Assembly: GCA_032622095.1 (NCBI GenBank)
Contig: CP136061.1
Coordinates: 191,030,369 to 191,094,368, forward strand
DNA length: 64,000 bases
Source: Siphonodentalium dalli
Taxonomy: Eukaryota; Mollusca; Scaphopoda; Gadilida; Siphonodentaliidae
Direction of reading: 5' to 3'
The position numbers and the translations under genes were made by a program. This document shows positions 38,501-45,052 of the stretch, piece after piece. Below the pieces are notes generated by a model. The model was not told where the DNA came from and did not search any database. It worked only from the letters and a program-made list of their open reading frames with translations. Position 1 is the first letter of the stretch. Each line of letters starts with the position of its first letter.

Positions 38501-41500
38501 ATACCACGTCAACAATTTCTTTTGTATCCAAATTGGGAGAACTTTTTAGCTCAACTTACTTTTATAAGTTTGAGCTATTGCCATGGCTTGGCGTCCGTCG
38601 TCCGTGTGTGCGTGTGTCCGTCAACAATTTCCTTTGGCACGGGCTACAGGTCGTACCTTTGGTCTGATCTTTATGAAATTTTGCATGAATGTTGACATTG
38701 ACATGTAGATGGGAACGAGTCATTTTGGGGTCATTCGGCCAAAAAAATTCCGCTGGTGGCCATCTTGGATTTCAAAATTCCATCCATTGGCGCGGGCTAC
38801 AGGTCGTACTGTTCGTTTGATCATCATGAAATTTGTCATGGATGTTAATATTGACATGTAGATGGGAACGAGTCATTTTGGGGTCGTTTGGCCAAAAAAC
38901 ATGGCCGTCAGCAGCCATCTTGGATTTTACTCTTTGCATGACTAAATCATTTGGCGCAGGCTACAGGTCGTAGTTTTGATCGGAACTTCATGAAATTTGT
39001 CATGGATGTTAACAATGACATGTAGATGGGAACGAGTGATTTTGGGGTTTTTCGGCCAAAAAACATGGCCGCCAGCAGCCATCTTGGATTTTACTCTTTG
39101 CATGACTAAATCCTTTGGCGCGGGCTACAGGTTGTACCTTTGGTCTGATCTTTATGAAATTTGTCATGAATGTTGACATTGACATGTAGATGGGAACAAG
39201 TCATTTTGGGGTCATTCGGCCAAAAAACATGGCCGCTGGTGGCCATTTTGGATTTCAAAATTCAATCCATTGGCGCGGGCTACAGGTCGTACTGTTCGTC
39301 TGATCATTATGAAATTTGTCATGGATGTTAATATTGACATGTAGATGGGAACGAGTCATTTTGGGGTCGTTCGGCCAAAAAACATGGCCGCTGGCAGCCA
39401 TCTTGGATTTTACTCTTTGCATGACTAAATCCTTTGGCGCAGGCTACAGGTCGTAGTTTTGATCAGAACTTCATGAAATTTGTCATGGATGTTAACAATG
39501 ACATTTGGATGGGAACGAGTGATTTTGGGGTTGTTCGGCCAAAAAACATGGCCGCCAGCAGCCATCATGGATTTACTCTTTGCATGACTAAATCCTTTGG
39601 CGCGGGCTACAGGTTGTACCTATGGTCTGATCTTTATGAATTTTGTCATGAATGTTGACATTGACATGTAGATGGGAACGAGTCATTTTGGGGTCATTCG
39701 GCCAAAAAACATGGCCGCTGGTGGCCATTTTGAATTTCAAAATTCAATCCATTGGCGCGGGCTACAGGTCGTGCTCTTCGTCTGATCATCATGAAATTTG
39801 TCATGGATGTTAATATTGACATGTAGATGCGAACGAGTGATTTTGGGGTCATTCAGCCAAAAAACATGGCCGCCAGCAGCCATCTTGGATTTTACTCTTT
39901 GCATGACTAAATTATTTGGCGCGGGCTACATGTTGTAGCTTTGGTCAGAACTTCATGAAATTTGTCATGGATGTTAACAATGACATGTAGATGGGAACGA
40001 GTGATTTTGGGGTCGTTCGGCCAAAAAACATGGCCGCCAGCAGCCATCTTGGATTTTACTCTTTGCATGACTAAATCCTTTGGCGCGGGTTACAGGTCGT
40101 ACCTTTGGTCTGACCTTTATGAAATTTGTCATGAATATTGATATTGACATGTATATGGGAACGAGTCATTTTGGGGTCATACGGCCAAAAAACATGGCCG
40201 CTGGCAGCCATCTTGGATTTTACTCTTTGCATGACTAAATCCTTTGGCACAGGCTAGAGGTCGTAGTTTTGATCAGAACTTCATGAAATTTGTCATGGAT
40301 GTTAACAATGACATGTAGATGGGAACGAGTGATTTTGGGGTCGTTCGGCCAAAAAACATGGCCGCCAGCAGCCATCTTGGATTTGACTCTTTACATGACT
40401 AAATCCTTTGGCGCGGGCTGCAGGTCGTAGCTTTAGTTGGATCTTCATGAAATTTGTCATGGATGTTAACAATGACATGTAGATGGGAACAAGTCCTTTT
40501 GAGGTTATTCAGCCAAAAAACATGGACACCAGCAGCCATCTTGGATTTTACTCTTTGCATGACTAAATCCTTTGGCACAGCTACATGTAGGTTAGACATT
40601 TCAATTAGCACCTTTCCTACTCCTCCATTTACTGTCAACCATTAAATTATTCCCTTACCTAAGTTGAGCTACAGTGTCATTGACACTTTCATTTGAATTT
40701 TGAGTCCATTGCCCATCCCATGTAGCAAAAATGTTTCAGTCTTTAGTTTCTCTTTCATGCAATTCTTTCATTTTGCGTGAGTCGTTAATATTTCCATAAA
40801 TATCAGAGCAGACACAATCATTTTCTGCGTGTACTTTAGTTTATTGATATCGGATTGTGTTACAATTAGCATGTGTGATTAAACAGGAACCGGCGATAGA
40901 ACGAAAACATTGCCGACAAAAAACTTTCCATTGTTCCATCACTAGCAACGAATACAAAAATTAGGAAAAGACTGAAAAAATATGTTGATGCGGTTGTATT
41001 TTATTTTTAGTGTTGCGGGCAATGCCTGAGAACACATGATTTTTTTATTTTAATGGCCTAATGCATACATTGGGTAACACACAAATTTCTTTAATGATTT
41101 TGGAACAAAGAATGATGCATTTGTGGGATTGAATGATAAGCAACAATTTTTATTCATAATGATAAATAATGAGCCAGAAACATGCAACATAATCTGAAAT
41201 ATGGTCCAGACATTTTTCTAAGAAATGTTCAAATTTTCACATGTACCCGACATAAATGAGATAGATGTGTACTCTCAGGTGCTTAAAAATTGTGGCCTAA
41301 TAATAGTGATGGGTGGAGATTTAGTCTGAAATTAAAAATAGTGATGGCAATTTCACTCTTATGTCTCAATGCCAAATAATAGTGATCATTGGGGAATTTC
41401 ATCCATAATTAATAATCGTGCTGACACTATTATTAGGCACAGAGGAGATATTGTGAACCCTTCCATGACTGGAGCTTCCTGAAAGTTTGCGAAAACCTTG

Positions 41501-43256
41501 TGCCAATGCATTCTCAAATATATACAAGTCACCCATCGGGAGTCTTGCATAAATAAGAATACATTAGCCTAACAATATTTACCTTGACCTTGTAAGCCAG
41601 TTCATTCTCTTATATATGCGAGGCTCCCCATGGGAGACTCGCATATATAAGAAAATGCACTGGCACAGGGTCTTTAATGTTGCACCAGCGCAGTTCCCAT
41701 TATGAAATGGTTAAACTATTCTTTCGCCTTCGCAGATAGAAGCAGACTGATGTTAGTATAATTATGTAACAAAATGATGTCACGCAAGGAGGGCTGTCAG
41801 GTTGAACATAGTTGGAGGCTTGGCATTGAATGAGTTAATTATTATTATTTATTACATTCCTATGTGTGATTTACCTTGATTTCTCGAGTGAATTATGTCA
41901 CTTTAGCTACTGAGTTTTGTATTCAAAATATATGTGTCATGTGTATAATGGCAGTATTATTCGGATTTTTGGTAAATCAGATGTTTACAGTGGAATATAA
42001 TAAACAGAATAATCACTTGATTGAACTTGTGATGTGAAATAATTCATTCAAGGCACGGATTATTTTGTAAAACACTCAAGCACAATGCGCTTTCGTGTTT
42101 GTACAACATCCCTGCCTCTCATGAATTGTTTCAAGTCACCAGTTCAATCAAGTGATTATTCTCTATTTAATGGGTTACAATCATCAATTTAGAGCTAGCC
42201 ATTTTTTTGTCCCACGAAAAATTTATTTGTGGGGGACTATAGAAATTGGCTCCGTCCGTCCGTCACACTTTTGAGTACCTTCATGGTGTAATCATCTCCT
42301 ACTACAGATTTCATCCCAGAGATTTGAAACTTCAGAATATTGTTGCCCATATATTGAAGATGTGCAACATGTATATAGATGACGGAAAAATTATTTTTTG
42401 ACGGAGTTATTAACCCTTTTCGACATTTTTTTTTATTTCTTCAACAAAGCGGCATCGACTTGCCACCTTTTCGGGGGACACTGTGGTCAGCTGACCTTTT
42501 ATTTTTCTTAGTACTTGTTGCATATTGTTTCATGTATAGAAATTATGTGTAATTATTTCAGTTACGGATGGAAATAATCTTCCAGTAAACAACTATACAT
42601 CAGGACCTCTATCACCAGGAAACAATCAAGATAAGGTGAATTACCCTTCACCACCTACCCAGCCTCCCAGCCCAAGCTATGTAAGTACCATCGACATACA
42701 ATGCATTCAACAACAGGCCTCCAAAATTTAAAGGCAGTTAAGGGTTATAAATAAACTGCTTTGGATTCTTTATTGAATAGCTATATAAAATTAAAGTTGA
42801 TCAACTTTGAAACTCTGCATGTGTTTTCTTTGTTTGTTACCAAAACATACTGTTTTGTTACTTCCCAAAACACATTGACGCAACATTATTCCTCAAATAA
42901 CTCAGATTATTTTGTTCCCTTCATAAAAGGCCATACTTGTCTGCATTTTTTTTATTTTGAAAAGACTATCATGATTCTCATTTTTATTTAACACCCTAGT
43001 TACGTTTGGTATCTGTTAATCAAGCTTTAATTCAATAAGAATCAAATTGAATTTCAATATTAATATTCCATTCATCAGCATCAAATAAATTCTTGTATCA
43101 ATCGAAACTTATCACAATTTCTTCCTATTTCAGAATGGTTTTCGTGGGAGGCTGCCAATTTCGGCTCAACCAGCCAGACAAGCGAGTGCTAGGGGGTATC
43201 ACAGGGTCGCATCAGCACCAATCAACAGAAAACCTACAAATGTGCAAAATTACTGA
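5376..43256 (+). CDS. cep126: CEP126 (KIAA1377)-like centrosomal/ciliary protein gene, spliced span
   Basis: The coding exons are 5376-5500, 7518-7642, 12165-13786, 22018-22150, 33441-34331, 34953-35090, 37211-37282, 42562-42680 and 43134-43256. They total 3,348 nt, or 1,115 codons plus stop. All boundaries are AG/GT and the split-codon phases agree at every junction. The protein matches what I recall of human CEP126 in an N-terminal basic coiled coil, the PVLEDAL block, a Q-rich coiled coil, GILKK, VRDSLEVAK, SDSMSAFMFAEQL and LSLEEQRILESL, in that order and with about the same total length (human about 1,117 aa). Family knowledge: CEP126 sits at the centrosome and ciliary base, associates with dynactin p150Glued, and supports microtubule anchoring and primary cilium formation. 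Introns of 0.6 to 11 kb are filled with transposons. The start is uncertain. Confidence 0.9.
6042..7301. mobile_element. Non-autonomous hAT-type element, 1,260 bp
   Basis: The termini are TAGAGATGGGCGG and TATCTCCCATCTCTA (inverted). Perfect 8-bp target duplications, 'actagtaa', sit at 6034-6041 and 7302-7309. 'Cggtatcggta' repeats lie just inside both ends. No transposase ORF is present; the longest, 70 codons on the minus strand, is unremarkable. It lies in intron 2 of the CEP126-like gene. Confidence 0.88.
7518..7642 (+). CDS. cep126: CEP126-like exon 3: highly charged coiled coil
   Basis: After one split base, the exon encodes a run of K, R and E residues that includes DILQKRRERQKVATENYQRS. 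This is close to the vertebrate CEP126 segment ILQQRKQKFEEVTEKFQRAHV. The acceptor is a good pyrimidine tract, 'ctttttcttttctgaattttaag', ending at 7517. The donor is 'ggca|gtgagt' at 7643. The final A joins GT of exon 4 to give Ser. A minus-strand ORF overlapping it (7389-7613) is a shadow. Confidence 0.88.
7694..8300. repeat. Degenerate copy of the 'agctcaactt' element family
   Basis: 'Gctgaacttgacaattttgagctatttccatggg' and then 'caatttccttcggcacaccctaaggccacatccctcatcc' match the complete copies at 38548 and 46079. The right end is unclear. ORFs here (7632, 7676) are repeat translations. Confidence 0.65.
8301..9560. other. Intron 3 sequence with degenerate repeat pieces
   Basis: No exon-like stretch is seen. 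At 9170-9460, 'cccataccatagtactcg' and 'gtctgtctgtcc' resemble fragments of the same repeat family. Confidence 0.4.
9561..9985. repeat. Tandem repeat of about 148 bp
   Basis: 'Cggagttatggcccttc' followed by 'cgacttagaattcacgcatg' appears near 9700 and again near 9847, each followed by 'aactcaaaacaaatttat'. The unit belongs to the family of arrays around (TCCG)n tracts common in bivalve DNA. Confidence 0.75.
9986..10860. repeat. Tandem array, four units of about 161-164 bp, with hairpin start
   Basis: It begins with the hairpin 'aagtcgag-tttttcaaaaa-ctcgactt' (9986-10012). 'Atcaccgttagcgcgataactca' recurs near 10210, 10371, 10532 and 10697. The 109-codon ORF at 10060-10389 lies within the array. 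Confidence 0.85.
11165..11372. mobile_element. MITE family M1, partial copy
   Basis: It contains the paired motif 'gcatatataagagaatgca' with 'gagtctcccatagggagcc' and ends 'cagctcccatcatgaaagggttaa'. Fuller copies lie at 41456-41714 and, inverted, at 53335-53571. Confidence 0.75.
11544..11957. mobile_element. MITE family M2, copy 1
   Basis: The terminal inverted repeats are 'ttaactctttctttact' and 'agttaaagaaagggttaa'. Inside is the hairpin 'atgttcagataataagtt' with 'aacttattatctgaacat'. Related copies occur at 45902, 46943 and 53008. Confidence 0.75.
12165..13786 (+). CDS. cep126: CEP126-like exon 4: large central exon (540 codons)
   Basis: The acceptor is 'ttatttacag' at 12163-12164, so the ATG at 12140 is intronic. 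The donor is 'aagaaa|gtaagt' at 13787. Protein positions assume the 7-aa first exon. Residues 95-109 hold NYAPVLEDALRMVRG, like PVPPLEEALKQI of vertebrate CEP126. Residues about 158-219 form a Q/E-rich coiled coil (FEQQLYQHQQLLMEQQQ). There follow a Ser/Asp-rich acidic segment and a long low-complexity Ser/Gln/Asn region. Near the end are GILKK (587-591), a Gly/Lys hinge and VRDSLEVAKFHQQRE, matching IRDSIELTKEK of the family. No catalytic domain is present, so it is probably a scaffold protein. Minus-strand ORFs at 12957-13202 are shadows. Confidence 0.95.
13811..14380. other. Intron 4 start with a possible hAT-like end
   Basis: 'Cagggatgtgtcaattactt' followed by repeated 'aattaattac' resembles an hAT terminus. 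A similarly AT-rich inverted segment lies at 19395-19470, but its terminus does not match, so the element is unproven. The ORF at 13933-14259 (108 codons) shows no recognised motif. Confidence 0.35.
14395..15610. repeat. Two direct repeats of about 610 bp
   Basis: 'Cataactccggaagtacaagtccgatt' and its variant lie near 14436 and 15045. The order of later landmarks is kept in both: 'cttccgcccaaacc', 'ttcgaccaatac', 'gtatgtagcacac', 'ctcaagccgttc' and 'gatacgcgaacaacaat'. Confidence 0.85.
15620..19190. mobile_element. Element with 479-bp terminal inverted repeats (3.57 kb)
   Basis: Arms 15620-16097 and 18712-19190 are near-perfect reverse complements. The outer ends are CTCTAGTAGCTGAGGGCG and its complement, flanked on each side by TA (15618-15619 and 19191-19192). 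This suggests a Tc1/mariner-like TA target. The left arm is followed by a second copy of 'cacattatggggggtcagta' at 16099, 243 bp after the first. The interior (16160-18700) shows no transposase. A 42-codon stretch on the + strand starting near 16178 is protein-like but not recognised. Confidence 0.75.
16300..18700. other. Interior of the large inverted-repeat element
   Basis: AT-rich sequence with no ORF above 60 codons and no motif recognised. Confidence 0.4.
19191..20330. other. Intron 4 repeat remnants
   Basis: At 19200-19250, 'aaggtcaaggtcggac' resembles the flank left of 15620, so the large element probably inserted into that repeat. At 19567, 'agggcttcacggtatttcgg' looks like a lone hAT-type end without a partner. 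Confidence 0.4.
20339..21702. mobile_element. Non-autonomous hAT-type element, 1,364 bp
   Basis: The ends are TAGTGCTGAAACGG and CCGTTTCAGCACTA. They are flanked by a perfect 8-bp duplication, 'gtcaacat', at 20331-20338 and 21703-21710. 'Aaccggtt'-type palindromic repeats lie just inside both ends. The only ORF above 90 codons (minus, 20727-21020) has no hAT motif. The element lies in intron 4. Confidence 0.9.
22018..22150 (+). CDS. cep126: CEP126-like exon 5: KGVRF motif and acidic segment
   Basis: It starts in phase 0 after 'atctgcag' (22017) and ends in phase 1 before 'gttagt' (22151). It encodes AKKKGVRFADMSYPVDDVLS followed by an acidic run with DSDVNDDVENE. The KGVRFAD piece aligns with KKLRWFDE of vertebrate CEP126 and fits the RVxF consensus for docking to protein phosphatase 1. 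The phase-1 G joins AG of exon 6 to give Glu. Its short length and the 8.2-kb and 11.3-kb introns around it make it easy to miss. Confidence 0.9.
22420..24487. mobile_element. TIR element of 2,068 bp with 'ccgcggta' subterminal repeats
   Basis: The left end AGCGACCTGCTTTAAC and the right end (complement AGCGACCTGTTTAACG) are inverted repeats of about 44 bp with small indels, and both run into 'taccgcggtg'. TA flanks each end (22418-22419 and 24488-24489). GC-rich motifs such as 'gcggtacc' cluster inside both ends. No transposase was recognised. It lies in intron 5. Confidence 0.75.
24488..25590. other. Intron 5 sequence, nothing recognised apart from a poly-C run
   Basis: The 129-codon ORF at 24930-25319 includes a proline run made by the poly-C tract and has no other support. 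Confidence 0.4.
25274..25310. repeat. Poly-C tract of about 37 nt with one T
   Basis: Nearly pure C from 25274 to 25310. The exact length may be an assembly estimate. Confidence 0.9.
25591..25714. repeat. Left part of a host tandem repeat split by the DIRS-type element
   Basis: 'Gtccgtccgtctgtctg' and then 'gagtcataacttgaacaaatatcaactga' break off at TTT. The continuation 'caaagatttttggtatatgag' appears at 30768. Confidence 0.75.
25715..25887. repeat. DIRS-type left inverted terminal repeat
   Basis: The outer 27 bp (ending 'ccgccaaggagaagccctca') are unique to this end. From about 25742 inward, some 145 bp are the near-exact complement of 30569-30726, sharing 'atatggattacgtctccggc' and 'cattctatctattgtctagt'. 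Confidence 0.85.
27410..29575 (-). repeat. Duplicated protein-like segments inside the DIRS-type element
   Basis: A segment of about 215 bp occurs near 27411-27630, 28354-28574 and 29017-29216. A related unit of about 177 bp repeats twice more to 29575. On the minus strand each copy encodes a piece containing YPEGITIP, usually followed by GDRLDPIL and a stop. Between copies, minus-strand pieces RIGCIRLGYQTVEEAYSEMV (within 28650-29072) and VPEQSPVKIGFPNQ (within 28040-28201) look like real but broken protein. The family is unrecognised; a gag-like origin is a guess. The ORFs at 29076-29516 and 28816-29013 cross unit boundaries or are shadows. Confidence 0.6.
30402..30501. repeat. DIRS-type internal complementary region
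   Basis: 30402-30445 is the complement of the left terminus (25715-25758). 30441-30501 is the complement of the right terminus (30707-30767). The two parts overlap at AAA, the complement of the terminal TTT. The region also forms a long hairpin with itself. Confidence 0.85.
30569..30767. repeat. DIRS-type right inverted terminal repeat
   Basis: It shares about 145 bp with the left repeat, then diverges into its own outer end containing 'cgggcttcccttaaggaaaa' and 'taatattatttataaatatt' before TTT|caaag. Confidence 0.85.
30768..31310. repeat. Tandem array, four units of about 130-145 bp (right part of split repeat)
   Basis: 'Ggatttcaaagatttttggtatatga' recurs in diverged form near 30768, 30940, 31066 and 31224, each followed by 'cagtatctagaacgagttcgc' and then 'gccaggtccggc'. 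ORFs at 30777 and 30935 are array translations. Confidence 0.8.
31311..32500. other. Intron 5 sequence, nothing recognised
   Basis: AT-rich with short ORFs only and no clear repeat structure. Confidence 0.4.
32501..33050. mobile_element. Copy of the 'agctcaactt' element family, right end intact
   Basis: 'Atatctcaaccatgggttaccggatctc' is repeated in diverged form near 32588 and 32752. The right end 'ttgagctacagtgtcattga' plus 'cactttcattt' (33017-33047) is the same as at 40694 and 46945. Confidence 0.7.
33148..33401. mobile_element. Foldback element with two inner hairpins, 254 bp
   Basis: Outer arms 'caagccttgaaatagcgtgt' and complement enclose two hairpins (33179-33272 and 33283-33371). 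Each hairpin is built from 'aatgaggttcccagagggtg' and its complement. The element ends 39 nt before exon 6. Confidence 0.9.
33441..34331 (+). CDS. cep126: CEP126-like exon 6: Ser/Pro-rich disordered region
   Basis: The acceptor 'catatttttcag' ends at 33440. The frame begins SEISQKPPRPSSAKISVNVQ and runs 296 codons to the donor 'gaac|gtaagt' at 34332. Most of it is low-complexity and polar. One hydrophobic helix-like patch, DDEINFLWEKVRTCLNR, stands out about 167 codons into the exon and may correspond to the EEESVPLWKR region of vertebrate CEP126. A basic stretch, GLLQQRKQSTTRGSDKPK, follows. The apparent ORF start at 33497 is a GTG inside the exon, and the ORF tail beyond 34331 is intron read-through. 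A palindrome ends 39 nt upstream of this exon. Confidence 0.93.
34420..34613. mobile_element. Foldback MITE, 'cagtaatgacctaaataatc' family, copy 1
   Basis: Arms of about 85 nt with 'cgactccttaaccacagcag' and complement meet at 'gaaagctctcagtgagagctttc'. It begins at TA|CAG. The far right terminus is eroded. It lies in intron 6, 88 nt after exon 6. Confidence 0.85.
34953..35090 (+). CDS. cep126: CEP126-like exon 7: SDSMSAFMFAEQL conserved block
   Basis: A long pyrimidine tract ending 'ttttatttcag' (34952) precedes it, and the donor is 'aaaag|gtttgt' at 35091. It encodes SDSMSAFMFAEQLADRSLSG followed by a helix rich in E and Q. It corresponds to SDSTSEFLMAENLVKASVPE near the C-terminus of vertebrate CEP126. 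It starts and ends in phase 1, so it could be skipped without a frameshift. A pogo-like element starts 28 nt after it. Confidence 0.93.
35119..36163. mobile_element. pogo/Tigger-like non-autonomous element, 1,045 bp
   Basis: The termini are CAGTAAAACCTCTCCAAACC and GGATTGGAGAGGTTTTACTG inverted, flanked by TA on both sides (35117-35118 and 36164-36165). CAGTAAAACC ends with TA duplications are typical of pogo-like Tc1/mariner elements. No transposase is present. A perfect palindrome with 40-nt arms sits at 35643-35723. The element starts 28 nt after exon 7. Confidence 0.85.
35643..35723. repeat. Near-perfect palindrome, about 40-nt arms
   Basis: 'Aataaacattcagt' meets 'aactgaatgtttatt' at the centre near 35683, and the outer ends are 'gtcaccattg' and 'caatggtgac'. 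Confidence 0.9.
36424..36809. mobile_element. Degenerate copy of the 'ttaaaggtactcaatc' foldback family
   Basis: 'Cttaaaggtactcaatccaat' at the left and 'gaagccaaagaaatagtaat' near the right match 44600-45052. The left arm is diverged. Confidence 0.7.
37211..37282 (+). CDS. cep126: CEP126-like exon 8: LSLEEQRILESL helix
   Basis: This 72-bp exon follows 'ctctcattttag' (37210) and precedes 'aagaa|gtaagt' (37283). It encodes VPTMLSLEEQRILESLDKLN plus EKLR. This is the best match to the vertebrate C-terminus (LSAEEQKILESLNDL). It is symmetric in phase (1 to 1) and predicted to be helical. Confidence 0.93.
37369..37498. mobile_element. Foldback MITE, 'cagtaatgccctaaaaaat' family, copy 2 (one arm)
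   Basis: The termini CAGTAATGCCCTAAAAAAT and ATTTTTTAGGGTATTACTG are flanked by TA on both sides. The interior is one arm of copy 1 at 34420. It lies in intron 8, 86 nt after exon 8. Confidence 0.85.
37499..38547. other. Intron 8 sequence, nothing recognised
   Basis: AT-rich. A short 'ctgggaccttggctaact' tandem motif occurs at 38278-38355. Confidence 0.5.
38548..40694. mobile_element. 'agctcaactt' family element carrying 13 copies of a 162-bp repeat
   Basis: It begins AGCTCAACTT and ends AAGTTGAGCT (40661-40670), followed by a fixed tail with the hairpin 'agtgtcattgacact' and 'ttcattt'. Between them, units with 'ggcgcgggctacaggtcgta', 'gacatgtagatgggaacgag' and 'cagccatcttggattttact' recur about every 162 bp from 38631 to 40600. 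ORFs at 39434, 40399 and 40454 are repeat translations. Confidence 0.88.
40695..41290. other. Intron 8 sequence, nothing recognised
   Basis: AT-rich with no ORF or clear repeat. Confidence 0.4.
41291..41441. mobile_element. Short TIR element, about 150 bp
   Basis: 'Ggcctaataatagtgatg' and 'cactattattaggcac' form the inverted ends. A further 'aataatagtgat' lies inside. Confidence 0.65.
41456..41714. mobile_element. MITE family M1, full copy
   Basis: It runs 'aacccttccatgactggagc' to 'cagttcccattatgaaatgg'. Inside are two hairpins made of 'gcattctcttatatatgcga' type arms around 'ggctccccatgggag'. Confidence 0.8.
42205..42505. repeat. Repeat with 'cgtccgtccg' tract and terminal 'gtccc/gggac'-type ends
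   Basis: 'Tttgtcccacgaaaaatttatttgtgggggactatag' leads into 'ctccgtccgtccgtcac' and ends 'ttttcgggggacactgtggtc'. This is the same kind of repeat as at 55130 and 25591. It lies 57 nt before exon 9. Confidence 0.6.
42562..42680 (+). CDS. cep126: CEP126-like exon 9: proline-rich tail
   Basis: The acceptor is 'ttatttcag' at 42561. With the carried-over base it encodes ITDGNNLPVNNYTSGPLSPG and then VNYPSPPTQPPSPSY, ending in phase 0 before 'gtaagt' (42681). The proline-rich sequence contains PxxP-like spacing, but no binding partner can be inferred. I recall no counterpart in the vertebrate tail. Confidence 0.88.
43134..43256 (+). CDS. cep126: CEP126-like exon 10: terminal exon with stop codon
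   Basis: It follows 'cttcctatttcag' (43133) and encodes 40 residues starting NGFRGRLPISAQPARQASAR and ending PTNVQNY, then TGA at 43254-43256. The tail is basic and Ser/Ala-rich. The ORF at 43093-43284 is another frame. A repeat element begins about 45 bp downstream, so the native 3' UTR is short or includes repeat DNA. The nearest AATAAA I noticed is at 44162, and I cannot assign it. Confidence 0.85.
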   Translation, partial: NGFRGRLPISAQPARQASARGYHRVASAPINRKPTNVQNY

Positions 43257-43300
43257 TAACAATCCACTCAATTATTCCCACTAGGGAAAATGTGAAGATA

Positions 43301-43925
43301 CATATAGAATACACCCACAGTAGCCGAGAATACCAAATTTTCACCACGAGTGGAATTGTGGTTTTAACCGCGAGCCTTTTGGCGAGTGGTGAAAATTTTT
43401 TGCTCTCGGCTACTATGGGTGTATTTTATTTATGCCATAATAATTATATCTTTTATTTTTGCGCGAAATCAACTACTCCGCTCCGAGAGAGAGAGAGAGA
43501 CACACGACGCTATAAGGAATATGTGTCACGCGTAGTGATGCATACAGTTACGTCATGACGTAAGCCTGTTTCTGAGCCATTAGTCTATGGATGTTACCAT
43601 TCATATGTTTCCTAGTTCATATAACAATAGAATGCTATACATTTGATTGAAATGCAAGCAATTTTCATCATATCTAATTGATATCATGACAATCTCCGAT
43701 TTTAAATGAATGTGACATAAGAACTATTTTGCTAACTACGATGTAGTTCTACTATTGGTATAAACGTTTAACACACAAAATCACATTTGAACGTTTACGC
43801 CCACAGTAGAAATTTATACCAACAGTAGGACGCTGTATACCCACAGTAGGGTGTAAAGATGAAATTTACAAAATAGGTGTTATACGCACAATAGAATAGG
43901 CAATTATGGTATAAATATATTTCAG
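43301..43925. mobile_element. 'gaatacacccacagtag' repeat family, copy 1
   Basis: It shows the inverted block 'agccgagaataccaaatttt' with 'aaaattttttgctctcggct' around 'accacgagtggaattgtggt', then 'gatgtagttctactattggt' and two to three 'ccacagtag' motifs. The same order is found at 59745-60685. It sits in or right after the CEP126-like 3' UTR. Confidence 0.75.
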
Positions 43926-44599
43926 TATGTTTCACCTTATCTCTCTTAAGCAGAAGATCCATCAAAGTCATTTCCCTGTGAATTTACACATTGCTGTGGT
44001 ATATTTTATCCTATGTAATAATTTTGCATACGTAAAATGAAATTTACTGGATATCTGATTCTCATTATGTTAATGGGGAATACAGCCCATATCACTGAAA
44101 ACACTTGCTCCGTCCACACTTGTTTGTTTTGTCTAAAAAATTACAATGTCTATTGCCTAAGAATAAATTCCCATACTATAGCCAGTCACATACTACTCAC
44201 CAGATATTGTGGATATCTATATTTTTAAACATAATTTAAAAATTCACAAATGTTTGAACTTTCACATGAAAGTCATAGATAAATATGTCTTCCAGAATGC
44301 TGGATAAATGTAAAGATGTTCCCTGCAATGGTTTACTCCCAAATACGATGTTCTGATATTAACCAAAAGTGTTAGGCCATGTCTTAATTGTTCCAGAGTA
44401 CCTTCTACAACATTGGAAAGTTTACCAAGGATAGCAGGTTCATTATGCATTTGTTTATGCCAGATGTTATGAATAATATAGAGAGACCTATATAATTAAT
44501 TCATATGAGAACAAAAAGCGGATAATAATTGTCTGAACTATTATCAATCACATTTAGCATATCTTATCCTCACATATATGTATATTTTCTCTAGTTAAC
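43926..44599. other. Downstream flank of CEP126-like gene
   Basis: AT-rich with no gene. An AATAAA at 44162-44167 could serve polyadenylation, but there is no supporting context. Confidence 0.3.
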
Positions 44600-45052
44600 T
44601 TAAAGGTACTCAATCCGATCAGACACTCCTAATTACTATATCTTTGGCTTAGGGGTAAAAAATATTTGATTCGAGTCGAGGAACCTACCCATCAACGCAC
44701 AGAGTAATCAGATATCGATTTTTGAAGTTTGTTATTTAAATTGTTTGTGGCCCAGAAACACGTCGTCAAAATGGATGGTCTCAGCCAAAATTGCAGATGA
44801 AGATGGATAACTCTAAAATCAAGTGGTTATTATTACCACTTGATTTTAGAGTTATCCATCCTTATCTGCAAGACCGTCCGTTTGACCTTGTGTTTCTGGT
44901 CCACAAACAATTGAAATAACAAACTTCAAAATCGATATCTGATCAATCTCAGCTTTGATGGGTAGGTTCCTCGACTCAAATCAAATATTTTTTACCCCAG
45001 AAGCCAAAGAAATAGTAATTTAGGAGCGTCTGATCGAATTGAGTACCTTTAA
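44600..45052. mobile_element. Complete palindromic foldback element, 453 bp
   Basis: Arms of about 220 nt run from 'ttaaaggtactcaatccgat' inward to 'ataactctaaaatcaagtgg', meeting near 44833 at 'ttattatt', then run out as the complement to 'attgagtacctttaa'. Related copies are at 2861 and 36424. Confidence 0.9.

Noticed and set aside
38631-40600. CRISPR-like array
   Set aside because: The units are 162 bp and similar throughout, without spacers, and this is animal DNA.
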